Origin: Brachypodius melanocephalos
Taxonomy: Eukaryota; Chordata; Aves; Passeriformes; Pycnonotidae
Assembly: GCA_013398615.1 (NCBI GenBank)
Contig: VZSR01003282.1
Location: 121,022 to 185,021, forward strand
Length of the DNA: 64,000 bases
Direction of reading: 5' to 3'
Shown: piece after piece, positions 14,001-26,000 of the stretch
Position numbering within the stretch: the stretch's first letter is position 1
Layout: the number at the start of each line of letters is the position of its first letter
Position numbers and translations under genes: made by a program
Notes under the pieces: model-generated
Told to the model about the DNA's origin: nothing
Database searches by the model: none
The model's input: the letters and a program-made list of their open reading frames with translations, nothing else

Positions 14001-17000
14001 GACACACCTATGCAGCACAGGTAGTGTGAAATAATTCCCAGTGTTTGCAATGATTGCATTTCTCAATCAGTGTAAAAATACTTTGTCCAGATTTTAGGAA
14101 CTAATTCATGAAGATGAATTAAATTAGAATATGGTTGCCCAGCATCCATCTGTCATTTTTCAAATGTAAAAACAAATTTCCTTTATATATTTTTTTTTAA
14201 AAAATAACTTTCTTACCCTTGTAGGAAAAAATTAAGCGAATCCAGCAAATTAGAATGGAGAAGGAACTTCGAGCTCAGCAAATTTTAGAGGTAAAAATAA
14301 TGGCTCAAATATATTTTTTCTGTTGTCATTTTAAAAAATGTTGTGTTTTAGTAGTCACTCCTGTAGTTAGGAATGTAACTAAATATAGCAGCTCTAACAA
14401 CCTTGATTTCCAAAGGCTACTTCAAAAATGTGTCTTAAATTATTTTTTTAAAAAGATCATTAACTGTGATCTATAATCTTACGAGTATTCACACTTGGGC
14501 TCATGATTTTCTATCAGAATGGTTTTGTGTGTACTTAACAGCAGAGCAATTCCTTCGTCAGAGAGCAGGTTTGCAGTAGTAGGATATTAAAACAATATAA
14601 TGCTCTGCTCTGTGTGAAGTGCAGTTGGTTTAAAAATACAATGTCTGTATTAGAGTATACTCTACAGGTTTGCTAGTGTACAGGCAAATACAGATTGCTA
14701 GTTTCCAAGTCTCCATTGACTTAAAAATAAATGGTAATCTCTTTGCCATTTATATTGTTTCTGTGTGTACTTGCTTTCTTAAAATGGCCAGATGAAGCAG
14801 TTTTAAGTGGGACTTGAAATTCTGGTTTAATTTCTGTAAAGTAACTGAAATTGTGAATTGGTTGATTGTGAAAGCTGCATCAGAGATTCCTGGCAATATA
14901 TGCAATAAATGGTGATGTTCTTAACTTCTAAAGGTACATAACTTTGCTTCTAGTCAGATTATTTTCAAGTTGTGTTGGTGCTGTTGTGTGATGTGTTTTG
15001 CATGCACAGGCAAAAAAGAAAAAGAAGGAGGAAGCAGCAAATGCCAAATTGTTGGAAGCGGAAAAACGAATAAAGGTTAGTTTGGAGGAGCTCCGAAAAC
15101 AAGAACTGTGTTATTATACAAAATGTACAATATTGATTGTTGATGTATAAAAGCAATAAATTTGGGAGGCTATTCATCAATAATGAAGCTGTACATAGAG
15201 ACAGCAAATAATAACATGTATGAATGGTTACAGAAAGGCATGAAGCATATGCAGAGGAGTTTGTGTCTGTGTGACATCACAGTGACATGACACTCACAAA
15301 TGCACAGAGACAGTACTTTATGTGCCATTACTGTGGTTTGCATAACAAAATGTTCGTGCAGTAACATTATTCACAATATTCTTTTAAGCACACTGTATTA
15401 GAACTATGTTGTTTCTCAGCAAGTATAGTCTTTTTTAAGCTGTAATGTGTGCAAGACTATGGAACTCTTTTACAAATACTGGAAAATACAGTGTGTGTGT
15501 GTATGCATATGTAAGAGCTTCTGTTGCTGCTTCAGCATTCTAGGTGTGTTCTAACATGGAACTCCCAACTCACTAAACTTACTGTCTTGTATGCTGTGTG
15601 TGTACTTCTCTGTAAGTTTGAATTTAAATCAGATGTGCAGTTTTAGTGTGGCGGAACTGTGCGATTTGGTAAGGAAATTTTGATTGATGTTTTAAATACA
15701 CTTTTGTTCTTCTGTTGAAGGAGAAAGAGATGAGAAGGCAGCAGGCTGTTCTTCTAAAGCACCAGGTTGGTATAAGCTTGGTTGACCAAGCAGACAGAAT
15801 GCCAATTATGAGTTAGTACTTTCGGTGGTATGGGGGGGTGGAATCCTCAAAATATGCCCTTTTTGAACTTCTGGGTTTAATTTCTGCACAGATTTTCTTT
15901 TGCCTTACGATTTTTTGCATTGATTTGGTATTGGGGTCTTTTGGGGGATTATAAAGTGGTTTTATGACTTTGTGATTTCTGTTTCATAATGTTGTGCCAA
16001 CTCTTTCTACCAGGAGTTGGAGAGGCATAGACTAGATATGGTATGGGTATGTTTATTTTTGTACATCTAACACCGCATTGTGATTTGGTTGTGATATGGT
16101 TGTCATAGCAATGCATAAAATGTAGCACTGGCTGCTGTCATATTACATACTGCTGCATGGCTTTACAGCACAGTGCATTGCATACATCTGCTTGTCTTGT
16201 CTGTTAAGGAAAAAAAGACATGTCTTGAACATGTGTATAAATTGAATGTGGCAATAACTAAATGTGGTTTTTAACCAGGGATCTATATTACTGATGTCCC
16301 AGTAAAAATTTGACTAGTATATAAAATCAGGGATTGATGCAAAATCAATAGGTAGTCACTTGGATGATTTTTGCAAGCCTTGTCCCATTCACTGGGAATA
16401 AATCCAGATGTTTCAAGTACAATTTTAATTAACTTGTTTTAGAAATCAGAGTGATGTCTTCCCCTTGTGAGATACTGAGGACATTAGCTTTCAGTTGGTG
16501 GTAGATACATAATGTTATAAGTATACAATGAAATATTAGAATGTAATCCTAACCTCACCAAGTTAGATGATAAAATTCCTATAGCCTTTACTGGGGCCAA
16601 GATTTGCTCTTCAACTGTTAAGGCAAACCCCCTATACTTAGTGCCCTAGAATACTGCTCCGTAATGCTTCTGAAGCTCCTGACAGTTCACTGAGGGACAG
16701 GCATCAGTTAATGCAGGTGTTGTGTACGTATATGCACCACCACTGCCTTGATTAAAACTGATCAAGAGCTGATAAAATTAATCATGTTAATTTGTCGCTT
16801 GGTTACAAAAATGTTAGTATTTGCAATGTTTGAAAAAGACCAGTTTAAAATTTCTGCTGAATTGGCTATTGAAGAAGTAAATTGCAAGTTCCATCATAGC
16901 AGATGTAAGGTAACTGACCTGTTCCAGCCAACCATTATGCTTTTTGTTCTGCCAGCTTATGAAGGAGCATCACAACTGACCATAAAGTAAATCTGTATGC

Positions 17001-20000
17001 TTCTTTTTTACACTGTCTCCATGTTCATTGCTTTACCTTTTTGCTTTTGATTGTTCTTGTATTTGCTTTCTAAACCTGAACTAAAACATGCACAGACTCG
17101 GCCATTCTTGTCCTATATTTAGTATCTACTGTGACTTGTCTATTAATGCTAAATTTGTTATGCTTTTTTACTGATTTGAAAATGTGGTTTAGTTTTCTTC
17201 TAATATTACCTGCTTCAATAGGAACGAGAACGGAGAAGACAACATATGATGCTTATGAAAGCCATGGAAGCACGTAAAAAAGCAGAAGTGAGTATTAACC
17301 CCTGGAAGTTTGAAATTTTCATGGTTTCATTCTGCAGTCATCTGTAGAGGAGTAGTGTCTTTTTATGTTAGGTATAATTTAATTTGTGTACATTGCAGCA
17401 ATAGGACAAGAAGCATTAGACACAAATTGAAATACAAGAAATTCTGTTCAAACTTAAAAAAACCTTTATACTTGGAGGGAGGTGGTTGAACACTGGCACA
17501 GATTACCCAGTTTTGAGAGTTCTGGATGTTTTTGAGAGGAAACATCAGTAAAATACAAACCCCCCACAATTACTAATTTACTTTTTGTTTTACTTTTTAT
17601 GTATTTCTGTATCCTGAGACTTTTTTTATGTCTGTATCCCCAGACTTTTGTAAGTGAAGTGCAGATAATGAAGATATTGAAATAACATAACCATAATTAT
17701 AGCAAGTAGTCATTAAGGAAATTGTTAAAACTTTTCTCTAGGATGTATTTACAGATTTCAATAAAAGTGACTGACCAAACCCAAGAAAAACAGAATAATA
17801 CTTCAGTGCAAGGAAATAGAGGAAGATAATACCTTAAGCACCCATTCCACCATTGGGAATCAGGATACCAGGCTAAATGATCATTTAGTCTGATCCAGTG
17901 CTCTAATTATTCTCTTACTCTAATAGAAATGGAACAGTGTTTATTTCAACCAGTGAAAGTAAACTTTAAATAGATTTATGAAACATAGTGCAGCTAAAAT
18001 TTTCAGATTTAGTCATAACTGTAAATTACTGTCTTGCCACATAAATATCCTTATATACATCTCTTGTTTTCTTCTGTCATAAAGTGTTTTGAATTGGCGG
18101 AAACAAGTTGTAGGCAATGCCAGTTGGCCTTGAGACGTTGACATAGCCTAAGATAAAAGGCAATAAACTATTTTTGAAGAGCAAATCAGAGGGCATTTTC
18201 CATTTTAAAATCAAGCTAGGGATTTTGTGTGCCGTTTTAGTGTTTTGTGATTTTTCCATGCAAGATGTGTCTTATGAACTCAATGTAGATAAAGAGGGCC
18301 TGTGTTGGCAGTACAGAGGATGCTTACACATCTGTAGAGCAGCAAGCAGGTGGGCAGATGGGTAGTTCTGAATGTCACTTTTTTTCTGCCATTGTAAATT
18401 TACTAGTCCAAACACGTTCTTTGTGTCTAATCTGAAACTTGATCTCCACTAAAATCCACTAAAGACTGTAGTAGTAGAAGTCATGGTGTCACTGCACTCA
18501 CAGTGGTTATCCACAGCTGTCACTAGTGGTCTGGTAATACTCCATATAGAATCAAAAGGAAGAATACGAAGTCATGGGGCCTGCCAGAATTGTACAGATA
18601 AGTCAGTGGTTAATACTGACCTACAAATGCAGCTGAGCCCCTGAGTTTGTATTGCCCTTATTCTTACTGTTGCAAAGTATGATGGGAGTAAACGGCAAAG
18701 ACTAGAGTGACCTCTGAAACTAACCTAATAGTAGGGAGTAGTTCGGAGTAGTGGGAAGCATCTTGGCTTGGTTTAGCCCTTCTTTGTCCACAGGTGACAA
18801 GCACATCCAGCATCTTCACCTTTGTATCCTATCAGGTCCTTGAGTGGTGGCTCACACACGCGTGTGTTTGTTTATACACACGGTTCTGTGCTCTGAACAG
18901 GTGGTGTTGATATGTGGCACATTGCATACATTTTACACTCAATATTGGTGGTACAGAGGCGGTGGGGAGTTGTGTCATCAGGACAATCAGTGTATTGGTG
19001 TTGAACGTGTGGCAGCAGAACCCCTGGCAGTGGGGATGGGAGAGGCCCCAGGAGCTCCAGGTTTACAGTCTGTCTTGGTGTGTTCCAGGCTGGGTTGCTG
19101 TAGTATTGGTGTGACTCCACTGTGGAGGGTGTTGAAGAGACAAATAGTAGATGCTTGGCTTCTCACTCGATGATCTGTGTGTTCCTGTTGTGCATATAAG
19201 ACTTAAAGGAGTGTTCAGTTTCAGGTTGCATGCAAAGTGTATGGTAATTCAAGGCCACAAGCTGCCTGTGTTTGAAAAGATGGGTTGTGTTTCATAAGGT
19301 ACTCATATTTAGTTTATGTATTACGGGACTTTTTAAACCATCTATTGTTTGGAGAGGTTTCTTGAGTGGTCTGTGCTGTAGCAGGTGCAGAGTAACAATA
19401 CTGGGGTGTAAGCAGAGCCTTTAAAATCAGATGCCTTGCATGGCAGTTCTTTGCCATATTTTCACTCGGTCATCTTTTCTAAATGGTACTTCAAAGAGTT
19501 TTTTTCTGCAAACGTACTTGATACCTGTGTTTGTGTGGACAGAAGAGAAAGAAGTGAATCTTACGTAGCTTTACAAATTCAGTGATTCTGTTCTAGTTCT
19601 CCCCTCCCATTTAATGCAGGTTCCTTAATTGATGTGGTGGTTATTAAGGTTACAGAAATAGTGCTTTTCAAAGTCTTAGGTTGTTCCTTTATAAATTTAA
19701 CATGTGGGGTTTATTTTCTTCCCTTTTAATTCTCTTAAGGAGAAAGAGCGGCTAAAGCAAGAAAAACGTGATGAAAAAAGATTAAATAAAGAACGTAAAC
19801 TGGAACAGCGAAGATTGGAATTAGAAATGGCAAAGGAGCTAAAGAAGCCTAATGAAGATATGTGCTTAGCAGACCAGAAGGTAATCACAGCAACACAGAC
19901 TTACTTTCTTGCTTCTTGTTTGTATATTTTATAATTCTGTCGATAACTTTTTTCTTGCAGCCCCACTCAAAGCATTCAAGTTTTAATTGAGGTAATTAGG

Positions 20001-23000
20001 TATAATATATACAAATATATACAAATACAAGATACTAGAACACTAGACAGTAGTGTATGTTTGGTTAATTAAAAACTTTTTGTTTAGAAGAGGCCTGCTT
20101 CCCAAAAACCGTGATTGCTTCAAAAAATTCTTCACTCAAGTTATTTTTACGCCAGGAATACGCATCATGTTTCAGTACACAGGCACTAGATAGTCATCTA
20201 GAGAGCTCTCACAAGCTCTTGCTCAAAAAAAATTACTCTCCCAGTCTTCCGAGTTCTTAGTTTTTTTCCGCAAGGACTTAACAAGGCTCAGGTTCAAAGT
20301 CTCTGTTCCAGAGAAGTCCCTTCCCTTTTTCCCCTAAATAATTTTACACCACCTTTTACAGTAATTTGACTCAGAATAGATCCTTACAGTGTCTCTTGGT
20401 CAGAAAGGAAGTATTTCTTAATCTCCTGCCTCCTGTAATTTGTGGAAAGTTAAACGTGTTTCAGCATTGAATGGACAAGAGGTGCGGGTTCCCTGTTGCC
20501 TGTACCTTCCAGCATTGTCATGCTGTAGGTCAGAAGGAAGTGTCAATCGATTGTCCCAGCTGTTAACAAAAAAATTTCCTTTTGAAATACACTAGTGAAT
20601 CTTTCACCTTTTTTTTACTTCCCAGCCTTTCCCAGAGCTGCCTCGCATCCCAGGCCTCGTTCTTGATGGAAGCACGTTTTCGAATTGTCTCATGGTAGTA
20701 CAGTTCCTGCGTAACTTTGGTAAAGTTCTTGGCTTTGATGTGACCATAGATGTTCCCTCCCTGAGTGTTCTTCAAGAGGGTTTGCTCAACATAGGGGACA
20801 GCATGGGAGAAGTACAGGACTTGCTTGTGAAACTTGTCTCTGCAGCTGTGTGCGATCCTGGACTTGGTACAGGATACAAGGTAAAAAGAAAAAATCCATA
20901 GTAGACACTCTGCATTGCGTTCTTTATAGTGCGTCTCTGACACCTCTCTCATATGGGTTTCTATTCTTTTTCCTAATTCTTTTCTTCAGTGTCAACATTC
21001 TAATGTTACTTCAAAACTTTGTGTCCCATCAGCCTTCCCATTTTCCAAACATGATATATTTCTGTGCATTTTCTCTACACAAAAGCACACATCCCATTTT
21101 TATTTGGACTTTTTGTGGGGCACTGTCACATCTGTGGCCATGTCTTTTAACTCCTCTCTGTCCATTTCCTTGCATTCTTATCCTCATGTTACATTCTCAG
21201 TGAATCTTGCTATTTCTTTTCCCAAGGTCTGCTGTCTAGGTCACTTCATCAAAACCTCAATTCATTCATGACACTTTCTTACTGGCCTTCTTTTTGTTGC
21301 TAATACAGCTTGCTTCCTCTCTAGAGCTCTTCATAGCATCATTGTACAAAGCAGCATTCATCAGTTTTCGGTTGGACCATGCCTTTTTACATGTAATCCA
21401 TTTAATTAGTACTAATATTATCTCTGTTTTTTAAAACTTAGAGGTGAAGACATTCTAATTTGTTACTGTATTTAAGATTTACATTTGAATAGTTTCAAAG
21501 AATTATCATGTTTGAAGTCCTTAGTAAAAATGAGAACAAACCCATTCCATCTTTTATAAACAATAATATAGCCTACAAAGGAAAACGGTGGTTTTTAAAC
21601 ATGATTGTTTGAAATGTCTTTGTTCTTTTTAGGCTAAAACTATTCTTGGAGAACACTTACTGAATGTTGGTATCAATCGAGACAATGTGTCTGAGATTCT
21701 GCAGATTTTCATGGAGGCTCATTGTGGGCAAATAGAGCTGACAGAGAGCTTGAAGACAAAAGCTTTTCAGGCACATTCTCCAGCTCAGAAAGCATCAGTA
21801 CTTGCTTTTCTGGTCAATGAGTTAGCATGCAGCAAAAGCGTAGTAAGGTAAGATTTTTTCCCAAACAGGTGTGTAAAAATAAAATTATAAAAGCGTTGTA
21901 ATTCAGAAATACTGTGTATTCACTGTGTTGTGTTACAGGAGGACTACTTGTGTTCTTCTTACAAAGAAAGCTGAAATTGGTTGAGTTACTGCTTCTTACC
22001 TTTAGGTACTGTTAATATGAAGGAAGAATAGAACTTTTCCATGTTTGGTCTGTAATTCTGTTTTCAAAGCATGAACCAAAATTTTTCTTGCAATTTTTGG
22101 AATAAAAGATGAAGTTGATTGCAAAGAAACTTACTAGGTATTCTAGGGAATAGTTTAGAAGAGTTTTTTGAGGCTTCTGCAGTACACTGTTTTCCCTTTT
22201 GTTTTTGAAGATGTTTGTTGTCCAGATACTTTAAATAGGGTCATAAGGTGAGGTGGCAAGCTTGATGTATCATCAGGAAGGTGTATGTTGCATTTGTGGT
22301 CAGTAGTGTATAGTGTTTCATAATTTTAAATGCGCTATATGTTCAGCAACTTGTCAAAACCCACCACTGTGCAATAAAAAGTTAGGAAATGCCAGATTCT
22401 GGGATGCCTGCTCTTCCAATGACTGACTTTTTGTTGTAAAGTCTTTCATCACATAATTGAATGCTGCTTTGTTTCCTGGTGTATTTTCTGGGTTTGGTAC
22501 ACTGTGCTGCAAAAGTTAATTAGGGTTGTGTAAGGCAGGAATGGAGGAGATGCTTCAGGTTTTCCAAAGCTGAAAAACAGCAGAAGTGGGCAGTGCAAGT
22601 GCTGTGCATCAGCTGTGCGAGAAAGTTCATGTGTATCAGTCAAAGTCATCACAGAAATAAACTTCCTCTAGTTGCAGGTGACTGTTAGCTCCTACTTGTA
22701 GAAATGATCACTCAGAACTTGAGTTTCTGTATTTTGATCATAGAAACTATAATCTGCTGAATTGTTGAGGCCGGGCTGTCTCGGAGGTGGGCGCAGACGG
22801 TAACTGCTCTGAAGCCCCTTTTTTGCTTCTTCAGTTTCTGCAATGAAAAGTGAATGTTGGATTGTAGATCCCAGGGAGCCTAGGCAGAATACCTCAGATG
22901 TACCAGTGGTAACTTTTTTCAGCACAGGGCACCATGCTTTGTGGCAGAGACATTTTGAGGCTTGACACTGAGCTAGAACTGTGGAAGAGAAATGTTGAAT

Positions 23001-26000
23001 GCCATGCTTCTTGTGGAAAGCGAGCTGAGGTGATACTGCAGATAAAAACCTACATAGGTACAGCAGTGTGCTACTTTGGCATTGCTTGTATTGTGATATC
23101 CTAGCTTCAAAATTATTTATTTTGAATTTTAATGATTTCTCCAAGTCAGTTATTTGAGGAAAAATGTCTATATGTAAATGTCTGTCACAAAAAAGATACA
23201 TAAGTTCACAGTTAATGGATTATTTTCATCTTTGACAGTGAAATTGATAAAAACATTGATTATATGTCAAACTTAAGGAGAGATAAATGGATGGTTGAAG
23301 GCAAACTTCGGAAGTAAGTTTCATTTCCTTAAATATTACAATTTTTTGCTTTTTTGCTTTTGTTCACATACGCTGCTATATAGGGAATTGGTTCTAAGCA
23401 CAAAATCAGCTGATGAAGTTACAGGTTTACCAAGAAATTAGTAATCAAACTGCTTAATTAGGACAGATGTGGATTAGACTGTTGCAACACCAGTCTTTTA
23501 CAGTCTGTTAATGATGCATGAGATTCAGAGGGTTAGTGTCATGCAGACTTGAAGCAAAATCAGATCTAATTTTGTATTCTTTGGACGAAACAAAAAACTT
23601 TTAAATTAGAATATTAAAGGGGCCATAAAATTGCTGTTGACATAATCAAAGTTTATTTGGACCTACCATAATTACCAGTGTTCATTCTGAAAGGCATTTT
23701 AAGACAACGTGATTTTCATACAACAGTTGCCAATCAAATTTTGCTAATTTATGTTATTTTAGTGTTTCTCATCTGTCAGTGTCACGTTGTTCCCTATAGC
23801 TAGGGATCATATGTAGAATGCAAACTTTGAAGTATTTTTTATATTTCTGTTTAAGGTAAAATTGAAACTTCTTAAGGGTTGTCAGTTTCATATTCACTGT
23901 TCTCCCATCCTACAAGACAAAATTCCATACAGCAACCATACTGGCTCCAACTATCAGGAAGTTGGACGGCATAAAGTTAATGAATCACAGGGGGTAAAAA
24001 TGCATAGCCAGACTCTGCTTTTCTTTTTCTTTATCATCTTTATCTCTTGCTGGGAACAGTATGTCCTTTCTTAGTTCTTGGTTTTTAGGTACTTTCATTT
24101 CTAATCTTATGTCTCCATTTTTTCCCTTTAATGTATCTCAGAAGGAAGAAGGAAAGAAGTAAAGAAGAAGGACAAGAGGGAGGTAGAGGAAAAAATTAGA
24201 CCAATAAAAATAAATTCTCTACTAATACTGCAAATCCCAGTCTGCACAGAGTTAATGTATTTTAACCTTTAGGATAACCCAGATACTTTTTTCCTGTCTT
24301 CATCTGTATCCCCTCTATGGGATATAGTTTAAGAACTGTTTTTGAAGTTCTGATGTAGCCAACTTCCCATTAGCAGAATGGGACCCTTTCCTGTCCTGGT
24401 CTTCCTAGGGCCTACTTAGTCTTTCTCTCCCTCCATCAAACTGTAAGTACTTGCAGATGTAGGATCTTCCCTTTTCTTTGTAATCTCTCATTTCTTCCCT
24501 GTCAAGTACTGAGCATTATACCCTGAAATCCCAAGCTCCTCCTCACTGCAATAATTTCTCCATTTCTTGGTTTTCACCTCATGTGTGGATTTCAGGTTCC
24601 AGTAGTGCTCTCTCTATTTTTGAGTGCAGCTGTTGCAGCAGAGCTCAGAAATGTTGCTCCTCTGCTTTTTTGAATTCACTGGACTTGATAAATCTCTCAA
24701 TCTTTGATTCAAAATTTTTGAATTTTCCACTTTGATGAATTCCAAGGATGTTCTAGAAGAGCCTTCTTCAATCAATTTTAAACAATGTTTTCTTTATTAT
24801 GTCAATTGTGTTTTCCATAAACCCTTACAAACGTTCTGGGGCTTCTCTGAAAAGAAATCTGTACACATCAGTCTTCTTTTTGCCATTTTTTCTGCTTTCA
24901 GACTTCATTCTTACATATTATCTTCCCCATCCATTCACATTTTGGTCTAATTTTTAAGCATCTCAGTCCCAAACAGTTCTGCACGGGAATAATGTGGTTA
25001 GTCAAGTTCTCGCTGTGTGATCAGCAGCTGTGACCTCTTTTCACATGCCTGCAGACTTTAATGTGCCTCTCAACACATGCCCCTTCTGTGGGAAGTGTGT
25101 AGGGGATGAGTAACAGAGACTGAGGAATGGATTGATTCCATCTCAGCCTGGTTGGCCAGTGTTTGTTGTTGTTGTTCTTCAAACCACTGTGTCCAGCCTG
25201 GTTGCAAGTATATCCAAGGAGGATGACAAGAGATTCTGTCTGCATCACATGTGTTCAATGAAGGACTTTTTTTTGTGCTTATATTCTCACCTTTAAACTT
25301 CATAAGCTTCTCAGCTGGGGAGGAAGGCAGAAATAAGTGCAAAAGCCTGTGCTTGACAGATGCAAGTAAGCAACAGTAAAATCCCAAGTTGGAAAGTGGA
25401 ATCACTGTATTTTGTTTTAAGGAATGCTTTCCCTCTCACCCCTTTCCCTGCTCTTCCTTCTTTTTCTCCTCCTTCCCTCAAGGATCTTAATAAGTGTAAT
25501 ATAGATGGTTAGAAATTGAGTTCTGAACTGCCTAGACTGTTTCAGCTTAGCTGATGATCAATGAGAGGTTGCATCTAATTTCTTCTCTATCACATTTCAA
25601 TGTGAATCTTGCTACTAATCTTTTTTTGTAGAGGCACCTATCTCATACGATCAAGTCATCTTTCTTTGTGCTTTCTGTGTGACAGCTGTGGTCAGACTCT
25701 CACCTGAGATGATTCTGTGATTTTTTTTTTTAGCTAGATAATCAAAATCTCAGCATCTCCTTTTCCATTAAATGTATTCTCTTTGGCATCTCTTTTGTAG
25801 CCAGATAAACATAAAACAGAATGAAAATGAAATAAAAGCCCCTTAAAGAATTAGGTAATAATTTGTTTTTTTACAGGGCTCGAAACAAGTTTTTCACTGC
25901 AACAGTGTTCTTTTAACATGCCAGTGTTATGGTATGCTCTCTGTAATTTCTGTTGAATGAAACCATTTCAAGTCTAAATGATTATTGTCTATGAAAAGCA

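Noticed and set aside
22692..23201. 169-codon open frame on the minus strand inside BAZ2B intron w16-w17
   Set aside because: No family motif, no clear splice or promoter context, and a composition like translated intron. Chance is the simplest reading; a protein search with hits in other birds would change that.
25021..25405. Overlapping minus-strand open frames of 75 and 111 codons in the large intron
   Set aside because: Two frames overlap in the same DNA and neither shows a known motif.
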